Source of the DNA: Pseudomonadota bacterium
Lineage (GTDB): Bacteria; Pseudomonadota; Alphaproteobacteria; Rickettsiales; Rickettsiaceae
Length of the DNA: 5,255 nt
Direction: 5' to 3'
Assembly (NCBI GenBank): GCA_021804505.1
Contig: JAJZHL010000083.1
Span: 1-5,255, forward strand
Part shown: positions 1 through 5,004 of the stretch, piece by piece
Numbering within the stretch: the stretch's first letter is position 1
How the letters are laid out: each line of letters begins with the position of its first letter
Position numbers and translations under genes: made by a program
The notes under the pieces: generated by a model
What the model saw: the letters and a program-made list of their open reading frames with translations, nothing else
The model's database searches: none
What the model was told of the DNA's origin: nothing

Positions 1-423
1 GTTAGTTACCAGCAACTGGAGCGAATGGAAAAGATAGCCATATTAGAGCAAAAATTAGTACCTCAGCTGAGGAAACAATTTAAGGAAGCCCTACAGGAAG
101 ATTCAACTAACCTCTTGCCAAATGACAAGATTTTAGACAAAGATATCGAAGCATACTTGTGTTATGCTATCAATAAGACACGCCTTGATGCCAATAACAT
201 AATTGGCAATGAAGATTCTATCGGCCAAATATTATCAACCAAACATCAGCACGTTCAAAATTTAAGCCTCCTAAGAGCTAAAGACTATAATAAAATAGTC
301 AAACAAACTATGGATTATTTTAATAAGGCTAGAGACGAATTAAGAATAGAACAAGAGCTGCAACAAGACAATAGGCGTCAACAACAGCAACGGCAAAATC
401 GTGGTATGTTGATGAAAATGTAA
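1..423 (+). CDS. C-terminal end of a larger protein, probably TraA-like conjugative relaxase (5' end outside window)
   Basis: The frame is open from base 1, so the ATG at 25 is probably internal and the visible part is 140 residues of a longer protein ending in TAA at 421-423. The segment is highly charged and looks helical, with no membrane segment or signal peptide. Near the end there is a glutamine/arginine-rich stretch (roughly the last 30 residues), then a short tail NRGMLMKM. No catalytic motif lies in this part. The assignment to the C-terminal tail of the Ti-type relaxase/helicase TraA of Rickettsiales conjugative elements rests on my memory of such tails and on the neighbourhood (SpoT-type genes, MFS transporter, IS elements). 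It is not shown by a diagnostic motif. If correct, the full protein would nick and unwind DNA for transfer. It could instead be another large coiled-coil protein of the same element. No traD-like gene follows, which would be unusual for an intact element. Confidence 0.5.
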   Translation, partial: VSYQQLERMEKIAILEQKLVPQLRKQFKEALQEDSTNLLPNDKILDKDIEAYLCYAINKTRLDANNIIGNEDSIGQILSTKHQHVQNLSLLRAKDYNKIVKQTMDYFNKARDELRIEQELQQDNRRQQQQRQNRGMLMKM

Positions 424-525
424 GGTGCCCCCTTCGCCTTGCATTCCCTTTAACAAGCTATATAAAAAACGTATATCTAAGAAAAGCAAAAATGCTAGTA
501 CTGCTTAAAATCATAAATTAAACCA

Positions 526-554
526 TTGACATGGTGTTGTAATTCATACTAAAG
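526..554 (+). promoter_or_regulatory. Possible sigma-70 promoter upstream of the synthetase pseudogene and MFS gene
   Basis: A perfect -35 box TTGACA lies at 526-531. About 15-17 bp downstream is an imperfect -10 region around TACTAAAG (547-554). This would give a leader of roughly 25 bases before the candidate starts at 579 (GTG) and 588 (ATG). The rest of the 424-578 gap shows no gene, and no convincing terminator after the upstream gene: a weak 6-bp hairpin at 422-440 lacks a T tract. The -10 match is poor, and chance matches are common in AT-rich DNA. Confidence 0.35.
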
Positions 555-578
555 TTAGTCTAAAAGCAGTTAATAATA

Positions 579-1185
579 GTGTATTTTATGTTGCATGAAA
601 ATATTGATGGTGACTTACGCAAGATTTTTGATACGATTCATAGTCATTTGCTTGAAAATGCTATATCAGCTGAAATATCATATCGAATAAAAGACCCATG
701 TTCGACCTTAAAGAAAATGATCAGAAAAAGCATTAATGTTCAGCAGTTAGTGGACATTGTTGCATTTAGAATTATAGTGACAGAAAAAGATGATTGTTAT
801 AAGGCTTTAGACGTTGTAAGCAATATATGCACAAACTATTCCAGAAAAATTTAAGGACTTTATTGTTGAGCCAAAAAATAATGGATATCAATCTTTACAT
901 AGCGTGATTGTTGTTGGTTTACGTGATATAGAGTTACAGATACGTAGTAAGCAAATGCATTATACAGCTGAGGTAGGAGAAGCAAGCCATCGTGAGTATA
1001 AAAACGAGCAAGAAGAAAAAATTAAGAATTTATTTGATATAACCCTAAGTAAGTTAGCTACAGATAAGGCGTATTGTATTTTAGAGAAATTTAATTGGAC
1101 AGCGGATGATTTAGTCGCTTACGAACAAGAAATAGAGAGTATCTTGGTCTACTTCCAAGCTAACTTGCTGAGTATACAACAATAA
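579..1185 (+). pseudogene. RelA/SpoT (p)ppGpp synthetase domain, disrupted by a frameshift
   Basis: The intact protein would be about 200 residues and would transfer pyrophosphate from ATP to GDP/GTP to make (p)ppGpp. The first frame (579-854) carries the N-terminal half of the synthetase fold: RIKD then a KKM segment (residues about 36-47) and VDIVAFRIIV, with the catalytic Asp at residue 59. The second frame, readable from 820 to 1185, continues with IPEKFKDFIVEPKNNGYQSLH and ELQIRSKQMHYTAEVGEASH, which hold the GYQSLH nucleotide-binding motif and the catalytic Glu of E-x-QIR. The join needs a +1 correction between 820 and 851. Deleting one A from the AAA at 833-835 restores the family pattern T-I-P-x-x-FKD. 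The start is unclear: GTG 579 or ATG 588, with no good Shine-Dalgarno sequence; an in-frame TAA at 561 bars extension beyond 564. There is no hydrolase, TGS or ACT domain. It lies 7 bp before the MFS gene, probably one transcript. A sequencing error at the A run cannot be excluded. Confidence 0.85.
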
Positions 1186-1192
1186 TTTATAG

Positions 1193-2548
1193 ATGGAGAG
1201 TTTAAAGTTGACTAATTTTATTTCTATGTCAGGCGCAATGGAGCAAACAAGTTTAAATAAAGAGCAAAGGACAGCAGTAGGATTACTATCCGTCGGTACA
1301 TTTCTCGAATATTTTGATCTAATGCTCTATGTTCATATGGCAGTACTACTTAATGAGTTATTTTTTCCTAAATTTGCTCCTCACACTGCATCTCTTCTGG
1401 CAGCCTTTGCTTTTTGTTCTACATTTGTTTTTAGACCATTTGGAGCTTTGGTTTTTGGCTGGATAGGAGATAATATAGGGCGTAAATCAACTATTAGCAT
1501 AACAACATTTCTAATGGCTGGCTGTTGTTTTGTTATGGCTACTCTACCAACTTATGCTGAGATAGGTTTAGCTTCTTCTGTCTTAATTACGATATGTCGT
1601 ATTGTGCAAGGTATGTCTTCGATGGGGGAAATAATAGGAGCAGAACTTTATGTCACTGAAATTACTAAGCCACCTCTGCAATATAGTTTAGTAACAGTTA
1701 TAGCGGCTTTTGCTAATCTAGGCACCATATTGGCTTTATTGATAGCCACCCTTATAACATCTTTTGGATTTAACTGGCGCTATGCTTTTGGCTTTGGGTT
1801 GGTAATTGCAGTAATTGGAGGAGTAGCGAGGACACGCCTTAGGGAAACCCCTGACTTTGTTGATGCAAAACGCAGAATGAAGCACAAAATTGAAAAATTT
1901 GGCTTTGATTCTAAATTGATGGACAGTAATCCAATTGTGCTAGAAAAGCTTAATAAAAAAACTATACTGTTTTTGTTTTTTATGGATTGTGGTTGGCCAG
2001 TAGCGTTTTATATTACTTATTTTTATTGCACGACTATTTTAAAGGATGTTTTTCATTATAGTCCAGCACAAATTATTCAACATAATCTAATAATTGCAAT
2101 AGTAAATTTCTTAGAACGATTAGTATTATCTTATCTAACTTACAAAATATACCCTTTAAATATCTTGAAATTTAAGGCTACTATATTTTTTATCTTTATG
2201 TTATTTGTTCCATATCTGTTGAATAATCTTCAAACCCCTTTCGAGCTGATGTTGATTCAGATGATAATTATTGTTTTTGGATGCACTACCTTACCAGCTG
2301 TGCCTATTATATATAAACATTTACCAGTATTTAAACGTTTTACTTGTGCTAGTTTTACATACGCCTTCTCTACAGCTGCGATATATATTGCCACTTCTTT
2401 TGGTTTGATATATTGTACTGCTACTTTAGGGCATTACGGAATATTAGCAATAGTGATACCAGTCACTATTGCTTTTATGTCTGGAGTTGTGCATTTTAGA
2501 AATCTTGAAAAAGCAGTAACGGTTTATTCTAAAGGTTCTGCTAATTAA
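1193..2548 (+). CDS. MFS transporter of the metabolite:H+ symporter (MHS/ProP-like) family
   Basis: This 451-residue inner-membrane protein has about 12 hydrophobic segments and is close to the usual MHS length. The first half shows FLEYFDLMLY in helix 1, RPFGALVFG at 81-89 and the loop 2-3 signature G-W-IGD-N-IGRK at 89-98. It also has R-IVQG-MSSMGE at 136-146 with the following conserved Glu, and RETPDF (217-222) after helix 6, as in ProP and relatives. Known MHS members import osmolytes, dicarboxylates or other small metabolites with protons. The substrate cannot be read from sequence, and the C-terminal coiled coil of E. coli ProP is absent. The ATG at 1193 gives the longest form but has no Shine-Dalgarno. 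The ATG at 1238 (residue 16, MEQTSLNKEQ) has a weak AGG before it and matches my memory of rickettsial relatives, so the true start may be there. It follows the synthetase pseudogene closely and overlaps the convergent hydrolase gene by 4 bp. Confidence 0.9.
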   Translation: MESLKLTNFISMSGAMEQTSLNKEQRTAVGLLSVGTFLEYFDLMLYVHMAVLLNELFFPKFAPHTASLLAAFAFCSTFVFRPFGALVFGWIGDNIGRKSTISITTFLMAGCCFVMATLPTYAEIGLASSVLITICRIVQGMSSMGEIIGAELYVTEITKPPLQYSLVTVIAAFANLGTILALLIATLITSFGFNWRYAFGFGLVIAVIGGVARTRLRETPDFVDAKRRMKHKIEKFGFDSKLMDSNPIVLEKLNKKTILFLFFMDCGWPVAFYITYFYCTTILKDVFHYSPAQIIQHNLIIAIVNFLERLVLSYLTYKIYPLNILKFKATIFFIFMLFVPYLLNNLQTPFELMLIQMIIIVFGCTTLPAVPIIYKHLPVFKRFTCASFTYAFSTAAIYIATSFGLIYCTATLGHYGILAIVIPVTIAFMSGVVHFRNLEKAVTVYSKGSAN

Positions 2549-2554
2549 TTAGCA
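2539..2554. repeat. Perfect 16-bp palindrome at the junction of the convergent genes
   Basis: The sequence TGCTAATTAATTAGCA equals its own reverse complement and contains both stop codons. The MFS stop TAA is at 2546-2548 and the hydrolase stop is the complement of 2545-2547. Because of the symmetry both proteins end in Ala-Asn. There is no T tract and almost no loop, so it is a poor intrinsic terminator; a role as a protein-binding or recombination site is only a possibility. Confidence 0.6.
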
Positions 2555-3168
2555 TTTACTGATGAATATTGCTTTAAACATAATTGGTATAGTTCTTCTT
2601 CTACGTTTGGAATCTCAAAGAATGCAGAGAGTGGTAAAAACCACTTTATGGTTTCTTGTACTATTTTCATAGCTTTTTCAGGAGATTTAGCTCCTAAAGT
2701 TCTCATATTATGCAATCTATCGCATTGTTTTATAAGAAGTACATCATATTTCTTTTGAAACCACAATGATTCAGTCATTTCTGCTGAGGTAATTTTTCGA
2801 TCTCTCTTTATTCTAGTTAAATCTTCTACTTGACTAGAAACTATGGGACCAAAAACTTTTTCTATTATATTAAATGTAAGCTCTGTATCTTCGACAGTGT
2901 CGTGAAGTATACTAGTAACAATAATATCCGTTCTAAATAAGCAATCAGAAATAATATACGCTACTTCTATAGGGTGAGAATAATATGGTTCTCCAGACTC
3001 TCTCATTTGGTTACCGTGATACTTCCTTGCGTAATAAACAGCTTTTTTAACTTCTGAAATATCTACTTTATCCTTTGTATTTTGATTTAATAGTACTATC
3101 TTGTCCAATAACCTTTCTGAATAAGAACAAGCTTTAAACTTTGATGGGGAATAATCATAATTTTTCAT
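2545..3168 (-). CDS. spoT: Single-domain HD (p)ppGpp hydrolase (SpoT/Mesh1-like)
   Basis: This 207-residue cytoplasmic protein is predicted to remove the 3'-pyrophosphate of (p)ppGpp, a Mn-dependent reaction. The hydrolase half of long RelA/SpoT enzymes is visible without the synthetase or regulatory domains: ARKYHGNQMRESGEPYYSHP (47-66), ILHDTVEDT (87-95) and CDRLHNMRTL (149-158). The metal-site and catalytic residues of the family are all present: H65, H89, D90, E93, D94, D150 and N154. The segment FGPIVSSQVEDLTRIKR matches the usual helix after the HD motif. The length fits a stand-alone small alarmone hydrolase. The start ATG is preceded by a purine-rich AGAGAGA (3172-3178) about 3 bases upstream on the coding strand. 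The gene is convergent with the MFS gene and overlaps its stop. The separate synthetase-domain remnant lies on the other side of the transporter. The symbol follows domain homology; the protein is only the hydrolase part of a SpoT. Confidence 0.9.
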   Translation of the reverse strand: MKNYDYSPSKFKACSYSERLLDKIVLLNQNTKDKVDISEVKKAVYYARKYHGNQMRESGEPYYSHPIEVAYIISDCLFRTDIIVTSILHDTVEDTELTFNIIEKVFGPIVSSQVEDLTRIKRDRKITSAEMTESLWFQKKYDVLLIKQCDRLHNMRTLGAKSPEKAMKIVQETIKWFLPLSAFFEIPNVEEELYQLCLKQYSSVNAN

Positions 3169-3235
3169 AAATCTCTCTTATCTTGCTTGATATATTGTAT
3201 AAGGAAACCACAGATGAATCTATTAAGTAAGACAA

Positions 3236-3279
3236 AAAATAGCCTCTAAAAATAGCCTCCTATTTATAGAGGCTATTTT
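3236..3279 (-). terminator. Strong hairpin built from a direct and inverted repeat; terminator-like on the minus strand
   Basis: The arm AAAATAGCCTCTA (3236-3248) is perfectly complementary to TAGAGGCTATTTT (3267-3279), giving a 13-bp stem with an 18-nt loop. The loop holds a second copy of the left arm (AAAATAGCCTC, 3249-3259), which can pair with the same right arm over 11 bp and a 9-nt loop, so two hairpins compete. Read on the minus strand, the stem runs into six T (complement of 3234-3239), as in an intrinsic terminator. Read on the plus strand it has only four T. It lies about 65 bp upstream of the hydrolase start, so it could shield that gene from transcription coming from the IS side, or act as an attenuator. 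No intact gene clearly ends here. Confidence 0.55.
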
Positions 3280-3318
3280 GGCAGATATTTATAGGCTCTC
3301 CGTCAAAAGTCTCAGTTT

Positions 3319-3594
3319 TTGACTGAGTTTCAGGAAATTTTTGGTAAAATTATAAGGGATAATTTTTTGTCACAACTTTCAAAATTTGGCACGTCAAAAT
3401 GTTCTAAATTTCAGATCCTGCACAAGATTTTCTGTGTGGCGACAACTAATGCGATCGAGGGTTTAAATAGCCAGTTGCGTAAAGTTACTAACAACAAGAG
3501 GGTTTTTCCTAACGATGATTCTGTTGTGCAAAAATGGACTATTGTAAGTTTTAAATATGTTATATTACTTTCTGGAGTGGTTGTAGCAAATTGA
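3319..3594 (+). pseudogene. Remnant of an IS256/Mutator-family transposase
   Basis: Residues 41-72 of this frame (about 3439-3534) read ATTNAIEGLN, then SQLRKVTNNKRVFPNDDSVVQK. This is the C-terminal signature of IS256-type transposases (TTNAIEs-LN-R-iRK-T-FP-d); the Glu of the TNAIE motif is the third DDE residue in that family. The two catalytic Asp residues and roughly 300 upstream residues are missing. The family motif breaks off after QKWTI, and the stretch that follows does not resemble the usual C-terminal tail. The frame ends in the TGA that forms the first three bases of the IS3 element. The nominal TTG start at 3319 has no support; the frame is open from 3295. The short hairpin CTCAGT/ACTGAG at 3311-3327 lies at its beginning. 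It is non-functional as a transposase. Confidence 0.75.
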
Positions 3595-3618
3595 TGTGGC
3601 TATACTATTCCGGACAAT
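3592..3618 (+). repeat. Left terminal inverted repeat (IRL) of the IS3-family element
   Basis: The 27 bases match the reverse complement of 4833-4859 at 23 positions, with a perfect inner 11-bp core TTCCGGACAAT (3608-3618) and outer TGAT. It contains TATACT at 3601-3606, a good -10 box, which matters for the circular form of the element. Confidence 0.85.
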
Positions 3619-3654
3619 ATGTTAAACATAATGTCAAAGGAATAGGAGTAAGAA

Positions 3655-3954
3655 ATGCCTAATAAGAAAGCAAAGCCATATCCAACGGAATTTAAGGAAT
3701 CAGCGGTGAAGTTAGCGATTGAATCTACTAACCCCATTGTGCAAACTGCTAAAGAGCTGGGAATCAATGTAAATACAATACATACTTGGATAAAGCAGTA
3801 CTCCAAGACAAAAGATACAGCAAGTAAGCAAGAACGAGAGATGAACTATAATTTTGATGAAATGAAGCAGCTCAAGAAAGAGCTACTCAAGGTTACTCAG
3901 GAGCGTGATCTATTAAAAAAGGCTGCAGCGTACTTTGCCAGGGAGTTCAAGTAA
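3655..3954 (+). CDS. IS3-family OrfA (helix-turn-helix transposase subunit)
   Basis: This 99-residue protein binds the element's ends and provides the N-terminal part of the OrfAB transposase. Residues about 10-48 ([13 protein letters not shown] through TIHTWIKQY) form the HTH_Tnp_1-type helix-turn-helix. Residues about 70-90 form a short leucine zipper (L73, V80, L87 with L77), which in this family mediates dimerisation. The start is well supported: ATG 3655 follows AGGAG (3644-3648) with a 6-base spacer, the best ribosome site in the window. Near the end the gene carries the A AAA AAG heptamer (3915-3921), so a fraction of ribosomes should shift to the -1 frame and make OrfAB. Unshifted product stops at 3952-3954. 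In IS3 elements OrfA alone usually acts as a regulator. Confidence 0.92.
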   Translation: MPNKKAKPYPTEFKESAVKLAIESTNPIVQTAKELGINVNTIHTWIKQYSKTKDTASKQEREMNYNFDEMKQLKKELLKVTQERDLLKKAAAYFAREFK

Positions 3955-3961
3955 AGTACGC
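3915..3961 (+). promoter_or_regulatory. Programmed -1 ribosomal frameshift site (slippery heptamer plus stem-loop)
   Basis: A AAA AAG occupies 3915-3921 in the phase X XXY YYZ relative to orfA codons. Six bases later, GCGTACTTT (3928-3936) pairs perfectly with AAAGTACGC (3953-3961) in a 9-bp stem with a 16-nt loop. The orfA stop codon (3952-3954) straddles the start of the 3' arm. The -1 frame is open from the heptamer through to orfB. Slipping gives an OrfAB fusion of 391 residues: 89 from orfA and 302 from the -1 frame. Confidence 0.88.
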
Positions 3962-4001
3962 GTGGATCGAAAAGTACAGTAATGAGTTTTCTATTTCTGC
4001 T

Positions 4002-4829
4002 ATGTGTAAGTACATGAGTCTATCACGTAGTGGTTATTATGAATGGTTACAAAACCCTGAGTGCGGTAGGATTAAAGAGGATAAGGAGATAACTAAAATG
4101 ATTAAGCAAGTTTTTGAGGAAGGTCGGGGTACCTATGGTTCAAGACGAATCAAGAAAAGACTAGATCAGCAGAAGGTTGCCGTAAGTAGAAATCGGGTTA
4201 CTAGGTTAATGAGGGAGTCTAGTTTAGAATGCAAAACAAAACGCAAGTTCAAAGCAACAACTGATTCTAAGCATAATAAGCAAGTATCTCCAAACTTACT
4301 TGCGAGAAAATTCAATGTGCCACAGGCTAATCAATATTGGGTAGGCGATATCACATATGTGCCAACCGAAGAAGGATGGTTATATCTATCTACTGTTATT
4401 GATCTCTACTCTAGAAAAGTAGTGGGCTGGTCAATGAACTGTAACATGAAAGCGGAGCTAGTTAATAATGCTCTGTTGATGGCTCTATGGCAGCGTAAGC
4501 CTATAAAAGGCTTGGTTTGGCATACTGATCGCGGTAGTCAATATGCTTCCGATAGCCACCGAGCCATTATTAAGCAGCATTATATTACCCAGAGTATGAG
4601 CCGCAAAGGATACTGCTGGGACAATGCTGTTGCAGAGAGTTTTTTTCATACCCTAAAAACAGAGTTAACTCATCAGTGTAAGTTTAAAACCAGGGAGGAA
4701 GCTAGACATGCAATATTTGAATATATAGAAGTGTTTTATAATCGAATCAGAATTCATTCTGCAAACGATTATTTGTCACCAGTAGAATATGAAACGCTAC
4801 AATATAAAACACTGCAAAAAGCTGTGTAA
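4002..4829 (+). CDS. IS3-family OrfB transposase (DDE integrase domain), made as OrfAB by frameshifting
   Basis: This is the catalytic part of the transposase that cuts and joins the IS ends. The coordinates give the stretch from the first in-frame ATG (275 residues), but the real product very probably begins in orfA and enters this frame at 3921. The 27 residues before the ATG include [15 protein letters not shown], a conserved OrfB beginning. [16 protein letters not shown] then matches the family, followed by an HTH_21-like region ([14 protein letters not shown], 41-54). The rve core has D116 (YWVGDITYV), D176 ([10 protein letters not shown]) and E212 ([10 protein letters not shown]), giving DD(35)E spacing. 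The C-terminal [19 protein letters not shown] is typical. No internal ribosome site is convincing for independent translation from 4002. The stop lies 3 bases before the right inverted repeat. Confidence 0.93.
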   Translation: MCKYMSLSRSGYYEWLQNPECGRIKEDKEITKMIKQVFEEGRGTYGSRRIKKRLDQQKVAVSRNRVTRLMRESSLECKTKRKFKATTDSKHNKQVSPNLLARKFNVPQANQYWVGDITYVPTEEGWLYLSTVIDLYSRKVVGWSMNCNMKAELVNNALLMALWQRKPIKGLVWHTDRGSQYASDSHRAIIKQHYITQSMSRKGYCWDNAVAESFFHTLKTELTHQCKFKTREEARHAIFEYIEVFYNRIRIHSANDYLSPVEYETLQYKTLQKAV

Positions 4830-4832
4830 AAA

Positions 4833-4859
4833 ATTGTCCGGAAAAGTCTTGCCAGATCA
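4833..4859 (-). repeat. Right terminal inverted repeat (IRR) of the IS3-family element
   Basis: This is the partner of the left repeat: 23 of 27 positions match, with the inner core ATTGTCCGGAA (4833-4843). On the plus strand it contains TTGCCA (4849-4854), one mismatch from the -35 consensus and pointing out of the element, so towards orfA once the ends are joined in a circle. Confidence 0.85.
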
Positions 4860-5004
4860 GAATGAATGGGCAAAAGGGAGAAACGTTTAGTTATAAGCCT
4901 GATACCATTATGACCATGAGATCCATCCGTTAGAAAGTGGGTTAAGTAGGACAGAATAAAGCTCTCTACCCTACATTAACTTTTTGACTTTTTCCTCCTC
5001 TATG
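4860..5004. other. Non-coding flank with no recognised gene
   Basis: No reading frame of note and no terminator are seen between the IS3 element and the minus-strand gene end. The one notable item is a consensus Shine-Dalgarno AGGAGG on the minus strand (complement of 4994-4999), just downstream of the stop of the minus-strand gene. The nearest ATG on that strand is 17 bases away and is followed at once by TAG, so no gene is served by it. Confidence 0.5.

Larger units (their letters stand above)
3592..4859 (+). mobile_element. Complete IS3-family insertion sequence, 1268 bp
   Basis: The element is bounded by 27-bp imperfect inverted repeats that start TGAT and end ATCA, the TG...CA termini usual for the IS3 family. 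It contains orfA and orfB in relative -1 phase, joined by a slippery heptamer and stem-loop. The total length is within the 1.2-1.5 kb family range. Both reading frames and all catalytic residues are intact, so it may be active. No clean target-site duplication is seen: the left flank ends in CAAAT and the right flank begins GAATGA. AAT occurs on both sides only if the right end is moved by one base (to 4860). It inserted beside or within older transposon debris. The subgroup is not assigned. Confidence 0.9.

Noticed and set aside
422..440. Terminator after the first gene (AAGGTG/CGCCTT hairpin)
   Set aside because: The stem is only 6 bp with a G-T pair and a 7-nt loop, and no T tract follows.
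484..506. AAGCA/TGCTT inverted repeat as an operator
   Set aside because: A 5-bp arm with a 13-nt spacer is within chance for this base composition.
904..1185. Separate 93-residue gene starting at GTG 904
   Set aside because: It is the 3' part of the frameshifted synthetase. The homology continues upstream in the same frame to about 838 (IPEKFKDF...GYQSLH), so 904 is not a natural start.
3311..3327. Hairpin CTCAGT/ACTGAG as an IS256-type terminal repeat or terminator
   Set aside because: It is a 6-bp stem with a 5-nt loop, no T tract and no partner copy at another end; it may be chance.
3600..3806. 68-residue open frame on the minus strand with hydrophobic residues
   Set aside because: It lies wholly antisense to the left end and orfA of the IS3 element, has no supporting ribosome site, and its hydrophobicity is what the complement of a charged AT-rich gene gives.
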